Notes: generated by a model not told the origin, from the sequence alone. Positions 32,485 through 44,100 are shown, counted from the first letter of the stretch. The stretch: DNA of 64,000 nt from Hydrangea macrophylla (GCA_033977485.1 CM066990.1:14016001-14080000); one strand, 5' to 3'. Translations and numbers: made by a program.

Positions 32485-33272
32485 AGACCTAAGACAAAAC
32501 TAGTCCTGACTGATTCTGCTCATTCCTCCAAGTGTCTTTGAACATGTGGTTGCTTTTTGAAAGACTTTTATTTCTTTGATTATTCCTGCCTATGTAATAT
32601 TCAAAGTTTGTTTATCGGTGAACCTTGGTTACTTTGGGAATCTCGTTTTATGCATTTTAGCTTTCTAAAAACATTTTGTAACTTGAGATTTCAATTAGTT
32701 GTTGCTTTTGGTACTTGCTTGAGCATGCTGGGGTTGTTAGAGGCAAACGAGGCGGGTAGCCGAAGTTTGCCCCTAGTTTGGGATATATATGGTTGTGAGG
32801 CAAACGAGGTAGATGACCGACGTTTGCCCCTAGCTTAGAAGAGGTTCAGGCAAACGAGACGAGTGGCCGAAGTTTGCCCCTAGTGTGGAGGGTGGTTTTT
32901 TGGGTTATGGTAAGGACCGCGACTTTATTTTTCTCACGTGCTCATAATTTTTGCCTAGGAACCAAGGAGTTGACCTAGCGAGCTATTTTCTCTCTTTTGT
33001 TATTGCTCACTTTGGATTTAGCTCTAATTTTTGCCTAGGCGTCCTTTCGGATTTTCAACCTAGCGAACCATCCTTCTTTTTCTTTTTGAAAGTCTGCCTA
33101 CGTACCCCCGAGCGGGGATCAGGTCCAACGTAGTTCGGGCCAAGGTTTTGAAAGGAAAGGTTATTTTAGTTGGTGGAGCGACCGAACCGATGTGGTTGCC
33201 TACGTATCCCCGAGCGGGAATCAGGTCGAGCGTAGTTCAAGGCAAGGCTTGAAAGGAAAGGTTATTGGATAG
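32485..33272. other. Tat/Ogre intergenic spacer with two repeat types
   Basis: Three copies of a unit GGCAAACGAG...GTTTGCCCCTAG lie between about 32,739 and 32,882. Two copies of GCCTACGTA...GGATCAGGTC...CGTAGTTC lie at 33,094-33,165 and 33,196-33,265. The spacer separates the convergent ends of the DUF7745-like gene (plus) and the polyprotein (minus). The short frames here have no recognisable domain. Confidence 0.65.
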
Positions 33273-36200
33273 TCAAGCATAGTACTTTTTGAGACGATCC
33301 ATGTTGATTGGTTCTTTGAATTCGACACCATCGAGGTCCATGAGATAAGTTGCTCCTCCGGAAAGAACAGTCTTGACGATATAAGGGCCGACCCATTTAG
33401 GTTTAAACTTCCCACGGGGATCAAAGATCGAAGCTCGCAACTCCTTAAGGACAAGGTCGCCCTTGACAATCTTCCTTGGACGAACCCTTTTGTTGAAAGC
33501 ACGGGCTATCCTCTTCTGATAGATTCGGACATGGTCGACCGCCGCTAGACGCTTTTCATCTATGAGGACCAATTCTTCATACCTTTCTCTCAACCAATCT
33601 GATTCCGAAATTTCACACTCTGCCATTACGCGTAGGGATGGTAATTCTATCTCCACCGGAAGTACCGCTTCCATCCCGTACACTAGTGAGTAAGGAGTCG
33701 CTCCTGTGGACGTCCTTATCGATGTTCTGTATCCCCAAAGTGCAAATGGTAGCTTTTCATGCCAGTCTTTGTAGGTATCAGCTGATTTTTGCAGTATGGC
33801 CTTGACATTCTTATTTGCAGCTTTGACTGCCCCATTGGTCTGTGGTCGGTATGGCGACGACTTGTGATAGGTGATTTTGTATTCCTCGAACAGATCCCTG
33901 ACTTCTGCCTTGAAATGACTTCCGTTGTCCGAAATAATCTCATGGGGAACTCCATAACGGCAGATGAGATTTCTCTTGATGAATTTGGCTACTTCCTTGG
34001 CCCCCAACTTGGTGTAGGATGCAGCTTCTACCCATTTTGTGAAGTAGTCTATGGCCACCAAGATGTACCGATTTCCATTTGAGGCCTTTGGAATGATTTC
34101 ACCAATAATATCGATTCCCCAGGTGGAGAATGGCCAAGGCGAGGTCATGCTGTATAGAAGAGATGGTGGTACATGCATCATATTTGCATGAATCAGGCAC
34201 TTGTGACACTTTCTCACGTATTCGCAACAATCTTTTTCCAATGTTGTCCAGTAGTACCCTTGTCTCACAATTTTCTTGGCCAGCATGTGGCCGTTCATGT
34301 GCGGGCCGCATACCCCTTCGTGTATTTCTTCCATCATTCTTCTGGAGCTCTTCCCAAACAAGCAAGTCAGGTTGTGACCGTTGTATCCTTTCTTCAGCAG
34401 TTTCCCGCCGCAAATGATGAATTGCGCTGCGAATCTTTGAATTGCCCTTTTGTCTCTCTCGGTGGATTCTTGGGGGAACGTCCCCTTTTCTATGAAATCC
34501 CAGACATCCTGGTACCATGGTGCTTCATTCTCTTCTTCTTCGACTGTGGCGATTATGTTGAACGAAGGCTCGTACCTCTGCTCAATTACCAAGGGCATCA
34601 TCCTGACTCCCACAGGAATTTTGATCATCGAAGCTAGAGTGGCCAAGGAATCCGCCAGCTGGTTCTCTTCCCTGGGCAAGTAGAGGAATGTGATATTTTC
34701 GAACTGCCTCTTGAGTTGGTCGAGACGATCATGATAGGGCTTCAACCTTTCTTCTTTTACTTTCCATTCTCCTCTGGCTTGTGATATGATGAGGTTTGAA
34801 TCCCCGAAGACATCCAACCTCTGAACCTTCAGCTCTAAGGCTGCCTTCATTCCCAGAATGCATGCTTCATACTCAGCAGTGTTGTTGGTGGAGTTATAAT
34901 TGAGCTTGACTGCTAACGGAGTATGGTCCCCACTTGGCGATACTAGGATCATCCCTACTCCGTATCCCTTCATGTTGGCTGCTCCATCGAAGTACAACTT
35001 CCACTGTTCTTCCTTGATTTCCATGATGCTCTCGTCTGGAAACGGAAAGTCCCCACTTTCTTCGGAGTCAACGGCATGTTCTGCGAGATGCTTAGCTAAG
35101 GTTCTCCCTTTTACCGACTTGCTCGTAACATACTTGATATCGAATTCGGATAATAGAAGTAACCAACGGGATATACGACCGGTCAGGGCGGGTTTTTCGA
35201 GAAGGTATTTTAGAGGATCCATGCGGGATATGAGCACAACCGGAAAGGCCAGCATGTAGTGCCTTAGTCGGCGAGTGCACCAAACCAAGGCCCAACATGT
35301 TTTCTCGAGGGTAGAATAGTTGAGCTCATACCCAGTCATCCTCTTACTGAGGTAATATATGGCTTTTTCGGAGTGGCTTTCTTCTCCTTCTTGGGCTAGC
35401 ATGCAACCCATGGCATTTTCAGAGACGGATAGGTAAAGGAATAAGGGCTTATGAGGCATTGGTGGTGAAAGGACAGGCGGATTTTGAAGGTAGGCTTTTA
35501 TTTTGTCGAAAGCGGCTTGGCATTGGTCATCCCATTGGAACTTCTCCCCTTTTCTCAACAATCGGAACAGAGGATTGCATGTAGCTGTGAGCTTAGAAAT
35601 GAAGCGGCTGATGAACTGGATTCTTCCGAGGAACCCCCTTACTTCTTTTTCATTCCGTGGTGGCGTCATTTCGAGGATTGCCTTGATCTTAGAGGGGTCC
35701 ACCTCTATTCCCCTTTGTGTGATGAGAAAACCCAGGAGTTTACCGGAGGTTACGCCGAAAGTGCATTTCTTTGGATTCAGCCTCATCTTGTATTTGCGCA
35801 ACCTTTCGAAGAACTTTTCCAGCGCTACCAGGTGCCCTTCTCTATCTTTGGATTTTACAATCATGTCGTCTACGTATACTTCTACCTCTTTGTGAATCAT
35901 ATCATGCAGCAGAGTGGTGGAAGCTCTTTGGTAAGTCGCCCCCGCGTTCTTGAGTCCAAAGGGCATTACTCTATAACAGTAGGTTCCCCAAGGGGTGGTG
36001 AATGTCGTCTTTTCCCGATCTTCTGGCGCCATTAGAATCTGATTGTACCCTGAGAAGCCATCCATGAAAGATAGTCGCTCATGTCCCGCAGTGTTATCTA
36101 CCAAGACGTCAATGTGGGGAAGCGGGAAGTCATCCTTGGGACTGGCCTTGTTTAGATCACGAAAGTCGACGCACACACGAACTTTTCCATCCTTCTTCGG

Positions 36201-39200
36201 GACTGGCACGATATTGGAAACCCATTCCGGGTATTCGGTGACAATGATGAACCCTGCCTTGAACTGCTTCTCCACCTCTTCTTTAACCTTGAGTGCCCAT
36301 TCCGGTCTCATGCGCCTCAGTTTCTGCTTGACAGGTTTAGAATTAGGGAGGAGAGGAATATGATGTTGGACGATGTCGGGATCGACCCCAGGCATGTCTT
36401 CGTAAGACCAAGCAAAAACACCTTTGAACTCTTTTAGCAAGAGGGTTAATTTTTCTTTTTCTTCTTTATTAAGGGTTGAGCCAATTTGCACAATCTGTGG
36501 ATTATCTATTTCACCTAAGTTAACTGATAAAGTATCTTCGATTATTTCATAAGCAGGTGGTTTTTCAATTAGTTGCTTTAGTTCGATTGGGAGATCCTCG
36601 GAGGGATCTGTGCATTCACAAGTGTCAGACACAGAGGAGTAAGCAGAATCGTCTTTCATTTCATTCATGACAGTTGAAGTGATTACATTGGATAGTGGTG
36701 GGCTTACAGCAGCCGACTCCAGTACAGACTCGATAACCGGTAGTACAGACTTCGGGGGAATAGGGGATTGGGAAACACAGACAGATGACTCTACAGCCTG
36801 GTTGCTCAGACCCTCCTCAGTTGGCTTGATCTGATCATCTTGGCTCTTGGCCCTCTTTTCTTCCTCCTCCTCAGCGGATTCCTCCCACATCTTCTTGATT
36901 GCTTCAGTGTCAAGGTATTTCAACCAGTCTTCCTCTGGGGTCTTTTCAACTTCTTCGGGATAGAACGGGTCTTGATATGGGGGCCTCTCGCAGTCAGCGA
37001 AGATTTCAAGCCCGGGGTGCCTTCTCCCAGTGGTTCGATGGATCCAGGGTTCAGGGAACCCTAAGTAAGGGAAATCATCCCCTTCTTTGACGGACTGTCC
37101 ATTCAGAGTCTTGCGGTAGGGTGGGAGACCCTTCACCCTTTTCTTCCATGGCCTCTGTAGCTCGGTGTCTTCATCAGTGGGCTTGTACCCCAACCCGAAA
37201 GTGCCTTGTTGCCCTTTGATCTGCGGGAATTCCCGAATTCCTTGCTGGCGTCGACCCAACCCCATTCCGGGGAAGTAGTTCATCTTGCGGACAATGTTGA
37301 CGACTGTGGAGTGGACCTCAGGGAATCGGTCTTCATCCTTGATCATATGAACTTCTTCCATGAAGAATCCTCCGATTTCTCCTTCTTCCAGCTCAGGTAT
37401 TTGGACTTCAAAAATGGGAGCGTAATTTGGGAAAGCTTCATTACCCCAACTATTACCGAGGATGATCTTTACCTCCTTCTCATGAATGTACTTGATCATT
37501 TGATGCACAGTGGATGATACAGCTTTGTTGGCATGAAGCCAGGGCCTTCCAATCAGCAGATTGAACGAGGCAGGTATGTCCATGACTTGAAAGATCTCAG
37601 TGCTCACCAAAGATCCTACCCGGATTTGGAGAGAAACGGTTCCCATCACATTTCTTCTAGTGTTGTCATAGGCTCTCACAGATTGCACAGATGGCGTGAT
37701 GTCAAGGACATTGACCCCCAAGGCGGTGGCAGTCCTCAGGGCACAGACATTTAAGGCCGAGCCTGTGTCGACTAGACAAAACGGCACCTGTTGTTCCTTA
37801 CATCCCACGGTAATGTATAATGCCTTGTTATGCGCGGATCCCTCTGGCGGCAGGTCCTCATCGGAGAATGTAATGATGGGGTCGGGGGTAAGTGCACCCA
37901 AGAAAGCTACCATGTCCTCCGGTGCGGCGTCGATGGGGACTTCAATCCTAGCCAAGGCATTCAACACGGCTTGCCTGTGCTTATAGGATGTTACCATGAT
38001 GTCCCACATCGAGAGATGTGCTTGGGTTTTCTTTAGCTGCTTGATCAGCTCATTGTCTTCTTTGATGACCTCATCCATCTTGCCCTTCCCCTTGTCTTTA
38101 ACTGGACCTTTTTCGATGGCTTCAGTGGCAGGCTGTGGAGGCTGATAATGACGGCCTGACCTGGTTAGGTGATCAATCTCGGCAGGAGTAGGCCCTTCTA
38201 CAGTCCCATCCTTCTTAAACCAATCACAATCCGTTCCCACAAATGGCTTTTCTGGCTCGTTCCAGATGGAAGCATCACTCTCGTCGTTAGGATCATACCA
38301 TTTGAGGTCTACCGCCCCTAGGTCATGCTCTTCCAGGAAGAACAAGTCCTGCTCGTCGTCAAGCTGCTGCTGCCACTCGTCATTCTCCCCTCCGATTAGA
38401 TGAATCCCCTCAGAATCCGGGATTTCAATGCAAAGCAAGGGTTGTCCTAGGGGGGTAATATAAGTAGCAGGGTTGAAGGATACAGGACTGGACTCAATGA
38501 GGTTGACATTTTGGTGGTTTGGTAGGGGATTTTGGGTGATATGAGGCTGCTTTGGTGGTGGCTCGATGATATTCTGGTCGATGAGGTCTTGGATGTCATG
38601 GCGGAGGCGCATGCAATCATCAGTGTTATGGCCGGGGGCTTGGTGGTAAGTACATCGCTTGGACATATCGCAGTTAGGCGGGAGCGGGGTATTTCGAGGC
38701 TGGAGTAATTGGAGATGGCCTTTTTTGAGGAGGCGATCTAGGGCTGAGGAGAGAGAGATTTCTAGCTTGGCAAAATTGCGAGGGGGCTTTTTCTGGAAAG
38801 GGCGGTTGGAGGAATTTGCCTGGTTGGAGGGTTGGTATGGCCTTGGAGGATATGCCATGGGTTGGCCGCTAAGGGCATTGACATCCGGGGGATTCCGGGA
38901 GTAGTTGGGCCTTCTTGGCTGACTCAGAGGGTCTTCCTTTTTGATCTTCCCCTCCCTGATAGCATCTTCGATTCGGGTTCCGACTTCAAACAACTCCTCA
39001 AAGGTGGAGATGGACTGGTAGAATAATTTCTCATGATAGAGCGGCTGCAGATTCCGGACGAGCATCCTTACCTGTTCTTTCTCGATTGGCCGGTGGGTCA
39101 TTTGGGCTACCTTGTTCCTCCATCTGCTCAGAAATGCAGCGAAGGATTCATTGTTGCTTTGCCGGGTTGTTTCCAAATCCCTGATGGTGACATCCAGCTC

Positions 39201-39785
39201 TTGATTGTAAGAGTAATGATCGACGAAGACTCGAACAATGTCCTCCCAGGCCCGGGTTTTGGAGGCTTCCAAGGTTAGGAACCACGATAGTGCAGATTTT
39301 GCCAGAGTTTGCGGGAATAGCATCGCAATGTGCTCGTGGGTGCAACCCATGGACTGGAAGATACTCATACATAGCTTTACGTGGCTTTTTGGGTTTCCAG
39401 TTCCATCAAAGCGATCGATGGCAGGCATTTTGAAATTCTCTGGCAGTTTCAGCTTGACAGGCTCGAAGAGGCCTTCCAGATCTAACATGTAATCGTCGAT
39501 ACCCTTGCTTTTCCTGAGTACGCTTTCCAGTTTGTCAACCTTGTCCATCTTTTCTTGGAGCTTCTTCTCGTATGCGGACGGTGGGACCCCCTGAAACCAG
39601 TCTTCTTCCCCATTATTCTCAGGTGGGGGTAGTTCGAATTCCGGTGGCGAAAACCCGGGCGGAGGTTGCGGCCGCCGCTGCTTTAGTTCTTCCATGAACC
39701 TAAAAAATTGGGCCAGGCTGTCAGACTGCTGGCTTATGGTCGCTCCCAATTCAGTAACCTTGTTTTCCAACTCTTCCCTATTCAT
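33273..39785 (-). CDS. gag-pol: Tat/Ogre gag-pol polyprotein
   Basis: One open frame of 2170 residues starts at ATG 39,785. Order: Gag (about 100-300), CCHC-like CTYHQAPGHNTDDC (about 377), protease LVDTGSALN (about 671), G-patch-like PGMGLGRRQQGI (about 838), RT from about 1128 with catalytic YVDDMIVKS (about 1303), RNase H, second RNase H starting LYFDGAANMKG (about 1596), integrase HHCC region (EGVCGPHMNGH...CHKC, about 1820-1870), integrase core (WGIDIIGE about 1890; IISDNGSHF about 1953), and a C-terminal part ending INMDRLKKYYA. The frame is intact, with no stop between Gag and Pol. The third integrase catalytic residue, expected Glu in NGAV-E-AANK, is Lys at about residue 1988 (codon at 33,822-33,824), so this copy's integrase is probably dead. 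Confidence 0.96.
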   Translation of the reverse strand: MNREELENKVTELGATISQQSDSLAQFFRFMEELKQRRPQPPPGFSPPEFELPPPENNGEEDWFQGVPPSAYEKKLQEKMDKVDKLESVLRKSKGIDDYMLDLEGLFEPVKLKLPENFKMPAIDRFDGTGNPKSHVKLCMSIFQSMGCTHEHIAMLFPQTLAKSALSWFLTLEASKTRAWEDIVRVFVDHYSYNQELDVTIRDLETTRQSNNESFAAFLSRWRNKVAQMTHRPIEKEQVRMLVRNLQPLYHEKLFYQSISTFEELFEVGTRIEDAIREGKIKKEDPLSQPRRPNYSRNPPDVNALSGQPMAYPPRPYQPSNQANSSNRPFQKKPPRNFAKLEISLSSALDRLLKKGHLQLLQPRNTPLPPNCDMSKRCTYHQAPGHNTDDCMRLRHDIQDLIDQNIIEPPPKQPHITQNPLPNHQNVNLIESSPVSFNPATYITPLGQPLLCIEIPDSEGIHLIGGENDEWQQQLDDEQDLFFLEEHDLGAVDLKWYDPNDESDASIWNEPEKPFVGTDCDWFKKDGTVEGPTPAEIDHLTRSGRHYQPPQPATEAIEKGPVKDKGKGKMDEVIKEDNELIKQLKKTQAHLSMWDIMVTSYKHRQAVLNALARIEVPIDAAPEDMVAFLGALTPDPIITFSDEDLPPEGSAHNKALYITVGCKEQQVPFCLVDTGSALNVCALRTATALGVNVLDITPSVQSVRAYDNTRRNVMGTVSLQIRVGSLVSTEIFQVMDIPASFNLLIGRPWLHANKAVSSTVHQMIKYIHEKEVKIILGNSWGNEAFPNYAPIFEVQIPELEEGEIGGFFMEEVHMIKDEDRFPEVHSTVVNIVRKMNYFPGMGLGRRQQGIREFPQIKGQQGTFGLGYKPTDEDTELQRPWKKRVKGLPPYRKTLNGQSVKEGDDFPYLGFPEPWIHRTTGRRHPGLEIFADCERPPYQDPFYPEEVEKTPEEDWLKYLDTEAIKKMWEESAEEEEEKRAKSQDDQIKPTEEGLSNQAVESSVCVSQSPIPPKSVLPVIESVLESAAVSPPLSNVITSTVMNEMKDDSAYSSVSDTCECTDPSEDLPIELKQLIEKPPAYEIIEDTLSVNLGEIDNPQIVQIGSTLNKEEKEKLTLLLKEFKGVFAWSYEDMPGVDPDIVQHHIPLLPNSKPVKQKLRRMRPEWALKVKEEVEKQFKAGFIIVTEYPEWVSNIVPVPKKDGKVRVCVDFRDLNKASPKDDFPLPHIDVLVDNTAGHERLSFMDGFSGYNQILMAPEDREKTTFTTPWGTYCYRVMPFGLKNAGATYQRASTTLLHDMIHKEVEVYVDDMIVKSKDREGHLVALEKFFERLRKYKMRLNPKKCTFGVTSGKLLGFLITQRGIEVDPSKIKAILEMTPPRNEKEVRGFLGRIQFISRFISKLTATCNPLFRLLRKGEKFQWDDQCQAAFDKIKAYLQNPPVLSPPMPHKPLFLYLSVSENAMGCMLAQEGEESHSEKAIYYLSKRMTGYELNYSTLEKTCWALVWCTRRLRHYMLAFPVVLISRMDPLKYLLEKPALTGRISRWLLLLSEFDIKYVTSKSVKGRTLAKHLAEHAVDSEESGDFPFPDESIMEIKEEQWKLYFDGAANMKGYGVGMILVSPSGDHTPLAVKLNYNSTNNTAEYEACILGMKAALELKVQRLDVFGDSNLIISQARGEWKVKEERLKPYHDRLDQLKRQFENITFLYLPREENQLADSLATLASMIKIPVGVRMMPLVIEQRYEPSFNIIATVEEEENEAPWYQDVWDFIEKGTFPQESTERDKRAIQRFAAQFIICGGKLLKKGYNGHNLTCLFGKSSRRMMEEIHEGVCGPHMNGHMLAKKIVRQGYYWTTLEKDCCEYVRKCHKCLIHANMMHVPPSLLYSMTSPWPFSTWGIDIIGEIIPKASNGNRYILVAIDYFTKWVEAASYTKLGAKEVAKFIKRNLICRYGVPHEIISDNGSHFKAEVRDLFEEYKITYHKSSPYRPQTNGAVKAANKNVKAILQKSADTYKDWHEKLPFALWGYRTSIRTSTGATPYSLVYGMEAVLPVEIELPSLRVMAECEISESDWLRERYEELVLIDEKRLAAVDHVRIYQKRIARAFNKRVRPRKIVKGDLVLKELRASIFDPRGKFKPKWVGPYIVKTVLSGGATYLMDLDGVEFKEPINMDRLKKYYA

Positions 39786-41140
39786 GCTGATGTAAGCTGT
39801 CGGACTGATTCTGATTAACCGATTATCCGAACTCCTGACCCACGAATAAGACCCTGACTGCTGCCCTTGGGAATCTATACTGACCTGACAGATTTTGAAA
39901 GGACTAGATTAGATCTTTGACAGTGGCGACTTTAGGCAGACAAAGATAGTGATGTGGACCGACTCGAAACAGCGCGTGCAGATTGATGGGGAACGGTGCA
40001 TGCAAATGGGACAAACATGCGGATGTAAGCCCTAATCTATATGATGCTCCTATTTCTAACAGATAGCAGCTAAACAAATAAGGTCCTAGCCATACAGAGT
40101 GTGCTAACCTTACTTTCTAGTATGATCACCAAGGGATAACATGGATTTCCAAGACACTTCGGGAATTTTTGGACAGAGTTTCTGGGAAAAACTGATTAAT
40201 GTGGTTATATCTGGGATATTTAGACAGAGTTTCTGGGAAAAACTGGTTAATGTGGTTATATCTGGGATATTTGGTTATATTTGGGATATTTAGACAGAGT
40301 TTCTGGGAAAAACTGGTTAATGTGGTTATATCTGGGATATTTGGTTATATCTGGGATATTTGGACAGAGTTTCTGGGAAAAACTGGTTAATGTGGTTATA
40401 TCTGGGATATTTGGTTATATCTGGGATATTTGGACACAGTTTCTGGGAAAAACTGGTTAATGTGGTTATATCTGGGATATTTGGTTATATCTGGGATATT
40501 TGGACAGAGTTTCTGGGGAAACTGGTAAGTACGGTTATAGTGATCATACCTTCTAGCAGGTTTTCATACTCCTATGTCTCAAGACCGACAAACAAGGTTT
40601 GCGGTGTATATCTTTGCGAGCATGGAGCAGACATCCTTGTCATGATGCTTAGGCAGGTCAACTCAATGTGACTACATGTGAGTGATTGCCTTGGGAATCA
40701 TAAGAAAGAGGTTCTATTCTATGCCACATAAGCGTCTACACCGCGCAGGTAATCCCGTCAGGGCATACAGCAGTTATATCGCATTGTCCTATTTGGAAAG
40801 ATAAATGAACAGTCCTATGAAAGGTTCTACAGGAATCTATATGCAAAGGCTGGGTTTAGTCAAAGAGGGTCCGTTGACGAGAGTTCCAATATACCGTCAG
40901 GGAGACAGTACGGAGGTTTTTACTCTTTTTGATATACCTTAGAAGGTACAGTATCAACAGTGACTTGTGCCCTGGCACAGCAAGACCTGAACAATGTCAG
41001 CGCCGCGTTTCAGACACAGTCGGAGGGGGGGGAAATGCAAGAGTGCAATGCGGTGAACCAAACACAGTAAAAAGATAATTTTAAGGATGCTTCTTATGAG
41101 TCAAACCTCTGTATTATTTTGTTTTTTTTTAAATAAAATT
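39786..41140 (-). other. Tat/Ogre leader region
   Basis: This is the 1.4-kb untranslated leader between primer site and gag, with no convincing ORF. It holds the 70-bp tandem array at 40,163-40,530, described separately. The 103-residue and 63-residue plus-strand frames are made by that array. Confidence 0.75.
40163..40530. repeat. 70-bp tandem array in the Tat/Ogre leader
   Basis: TCTGGGAAAA recurs at 40,181, 40,232, 40,302, 40,372, 40,442 and (variant) 40,512. The first interval is 51 bp and the others 70 bp. The 19-bp difference is an internal duplication of GGTTATATCTGGGATATTT inside the longer units. Confidence 0.93.
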
Positions 41141-41157
41141 CCCCAGTGGAGTCGCCA
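41141..41157 (-). other. Primer-binding site, tRNA-Arg-like (Tat/Ogre)
   Basis: On the minus strand this reads TGGCGACTCCACTGGGG, 3 bases from the LTR end. This primer site is characteristic of Ogre-type elements, which are reported to use tRNA-Arg. Confidence 0.85.
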
Positions 41158-41160
41158 GAT

Positions 41161-44100
41161 TGTGGATACCGGGCTTCCACCGCCTTTTGTTTTGTTTGAA
41201 ACTTGTTTGACTTTTGAATCAAAGAAAGAGAAAATGGTCTGTTGAAAACAGATACAGAGTCGCCACTTGGTCTTTAAGGAACCAAGAAACCTAATTTGAC
41301 TCACCCAAATGGATAAAGGGCACCGGTCCTTCATAACCAAAGAACTTGGTTCGGGGTTTTGGTACGAGAGAGGAAGGAGCCTTTGTCGCGACTAAAACAC
41401 CCTCAACTCGCCCCGTCTCTCGACGGGCCTCAATTAGCATCCAAATAATCATCTTATACTATGCATGGTTCGGCAATTAATACTATGATAGTATATTACA
41501 TTACATAAGAAACTTGAAAATGGAAGATCTAAAGATAAGATATCATTCATAAGATCTAAGCCAAATATCACACAATGCGAAGTGAAAGATCACACAAATA
41601 AACCTAGGAAAAATCGTCTAATCATATATCAATTAATCAAGTTTTCCTAATCTAAAGGGGACATGAATTGTTCTTGAAACAAATAAACAAAGAAATCAAA
41701 ATATGCTTAGCAAACTAGTATGATGCATGTTATTCTTTGATAAAAGAAGACCTCTCAATCCCCGGGACGGATGAGAAAGGATGATTAGATCAAAGGGAAG
41801 CATGAACGGGTGATCGAGTTCATTCCTTATAATCTCCTTAGATTAAGAGTTACAAAAACCCCAAATCTTGCATGAATGCAATGTATGTATCTAAAATGTG
41901 CAAAGGTTGTAGTGTGTTTTTGTGTACATGGATTTCTAGAATGACTTAGAAGTCTAAAATGTGTATGAGTGAATGAATGAAATTAACATGGGATGTGTAC
42001 AAATGTAGTATGGACTACTTCCTAAGATATGAACTAATTTGGAATGCATATGAGCATCAAATCAAAGAATGAAAGTTGAAATGTGCTTGCTGTGAATAGT
42101 GGACAGAACAGTAGCATGATCTTTTGGAATTTGAAAAGAGGGTTTAGGAATGTTTTCAATGCATGATTGTTTATGGAGATGTTCCTTATTGTGTCTAGAA
42201 TACAACACAAAAGGCCAATCTTGAATAGCTATCACATATTGAGAGAAATTATATAAACAATAGAGGTCACTCAGAAACAGAGTTCGTACTGTCGACTGAT
42301 ATGTTAGAAAATCTTAGAAAATGAAAAAGAATGATCTAGAGGCCCATTTTATACAGAAAGTTTCCTAAGACATTGAATTTTAAGGGGAAAATAAGTTAGG
42401 ACCACCCCTTTTGGAAAAGTTGTCTGGAAAAGAGGTCGTAAGTTGACCTAGCTGCTGTGACAGCAAAAACAGAATGTTTGGAAGGAATGTTGGGACCCAA
42501 ATGGACCATTTCCAAGTACTTCCAAGTCAAACCAAAAATCATGGGTGTTCCCCAATGAGTTAGGAAGACTTTCCAAGTGGCCTTGTATCCATATGTTGAG
42601 TATTGTGTTCTAGAAAAATCTTTAAACTCAACTCACTCACTGTTTTGACTCATTGTTTTGAAGATTTTGGAGAAAACAAAGTTTTGTTTCTTGAAACCAA
42701 ATGAGAGGGATTGAGAGGGGTTTTGAAATAGATGTTTTGAAAACATGTTTTCAACACTCAATAAGGATCATAGCCACTTAGAATACCTACATCAAACTCA
42801 TCATTTAAGAACCTCCAAGATTGTTGGAGAGATTTATTTTGTTTTTAGACACAACTTCAATACATTCCAAGAATACCTTGGAAGTATTGAGGTTATGATC
42901 ATCATCTATCAAACATGTTTTTGAGGTCAAGAGCTACTATCCATAAGGATTCACTCACCCCAAACTTCATGTCATCACTTAGATGATGATGAACTAGTAA
43001 GTAAATAAGGAAAATAAAAAGAAATGGGATGAGAAGAGATGAACAATAAATAAACAAGCAAGTAGATGATAATCAATAGATGATATTCATGAAGCATGAG
43101 ACTTGTAGATTGGTGTATCACTCATATGTAATGACACTAGACATGGAAGAAGCTTCCACACTCTTGAATGCTCACTAAAATGGTGGTTGGGAGTATTGAA
43201 TGTTGAAGTAAATGGAAGTAATGAAGTAAAAACAAAGTTAGAACTCACTTTTGTTTTTGAAAATCAAAGAAGAAAGCTTCTTTTCTCTCTACTCTAGCCT
43301 TATCTCTACAACTTTCTCTCCCAAACTTTTCCAAAACTCACATTTGACTCCCCTAAAATGAGGAGTAATGGGGTGTTTATATAGGCCAACTTGGGGTGTT
43401 TTTGGGATTTAGAAAGTACTCCCATTGGCTCCAAACATCTGAAATCATAAAACTACGTCGTTTTGGCTTTTAATTAATCAAAATGGGACCACAAAACATA
43501 TTACAAAAATACACTGCTCTGGGGGGGAGTGCCGCGGCGGCACTGGGCCAGTGCCGCGGCGGCAGTGCTCCTCCCTTCGTCTGGATAATGCTGTTTAGGC
43601 CCCCCGAAGTTCCGGTATTCGCGAAAAGGCCCTATTTTGTCCGAAATTCACAGAAAATGCATATGAACTCCAAATCGAGGTTGTGATATACCGTTGGAAA
43701 GGTAATGGAGTCTACTTTACATAAAAAATAGTTCGGGGATAGGTCACTTTGAAAAGTTTTGCGGTATTCGCGATAAAAACCGATTTGATCGCCTTTTTCG
43801 CCTTTGGAAATTCATAATAAATTCGTTTTAAATTCGGAAATTATGTGCGATATACCGTTGGAAAGCTATTGACCTCTAGTATCCATGAAAAATATTTGAA
43901 AATTGTTTCGGTGCCCCGATTCCAAAGTCAAATCTTGGTCAAACTGGTCAAACCTGGGATTCCCGGGAAGTTCTGGGAACCTCTGGGAGCTCCCAGGAGC
44001 CGACGTTTTCGCTCGATTCTCTTTTAAAACTCATTTTAATACTTTTCTAATGATTCCGGTGAATTCGGACAATTTCGGTCAAACTTCGGTCAAACCTGGT

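Noticed and set aside
35484..36035. Long plus-strand ORFs within 33,273-39,785
   Set aside because: They lie opposite the 2170-codon gag-pol frame, have no domain of their own, and are explained as antisense shadows.
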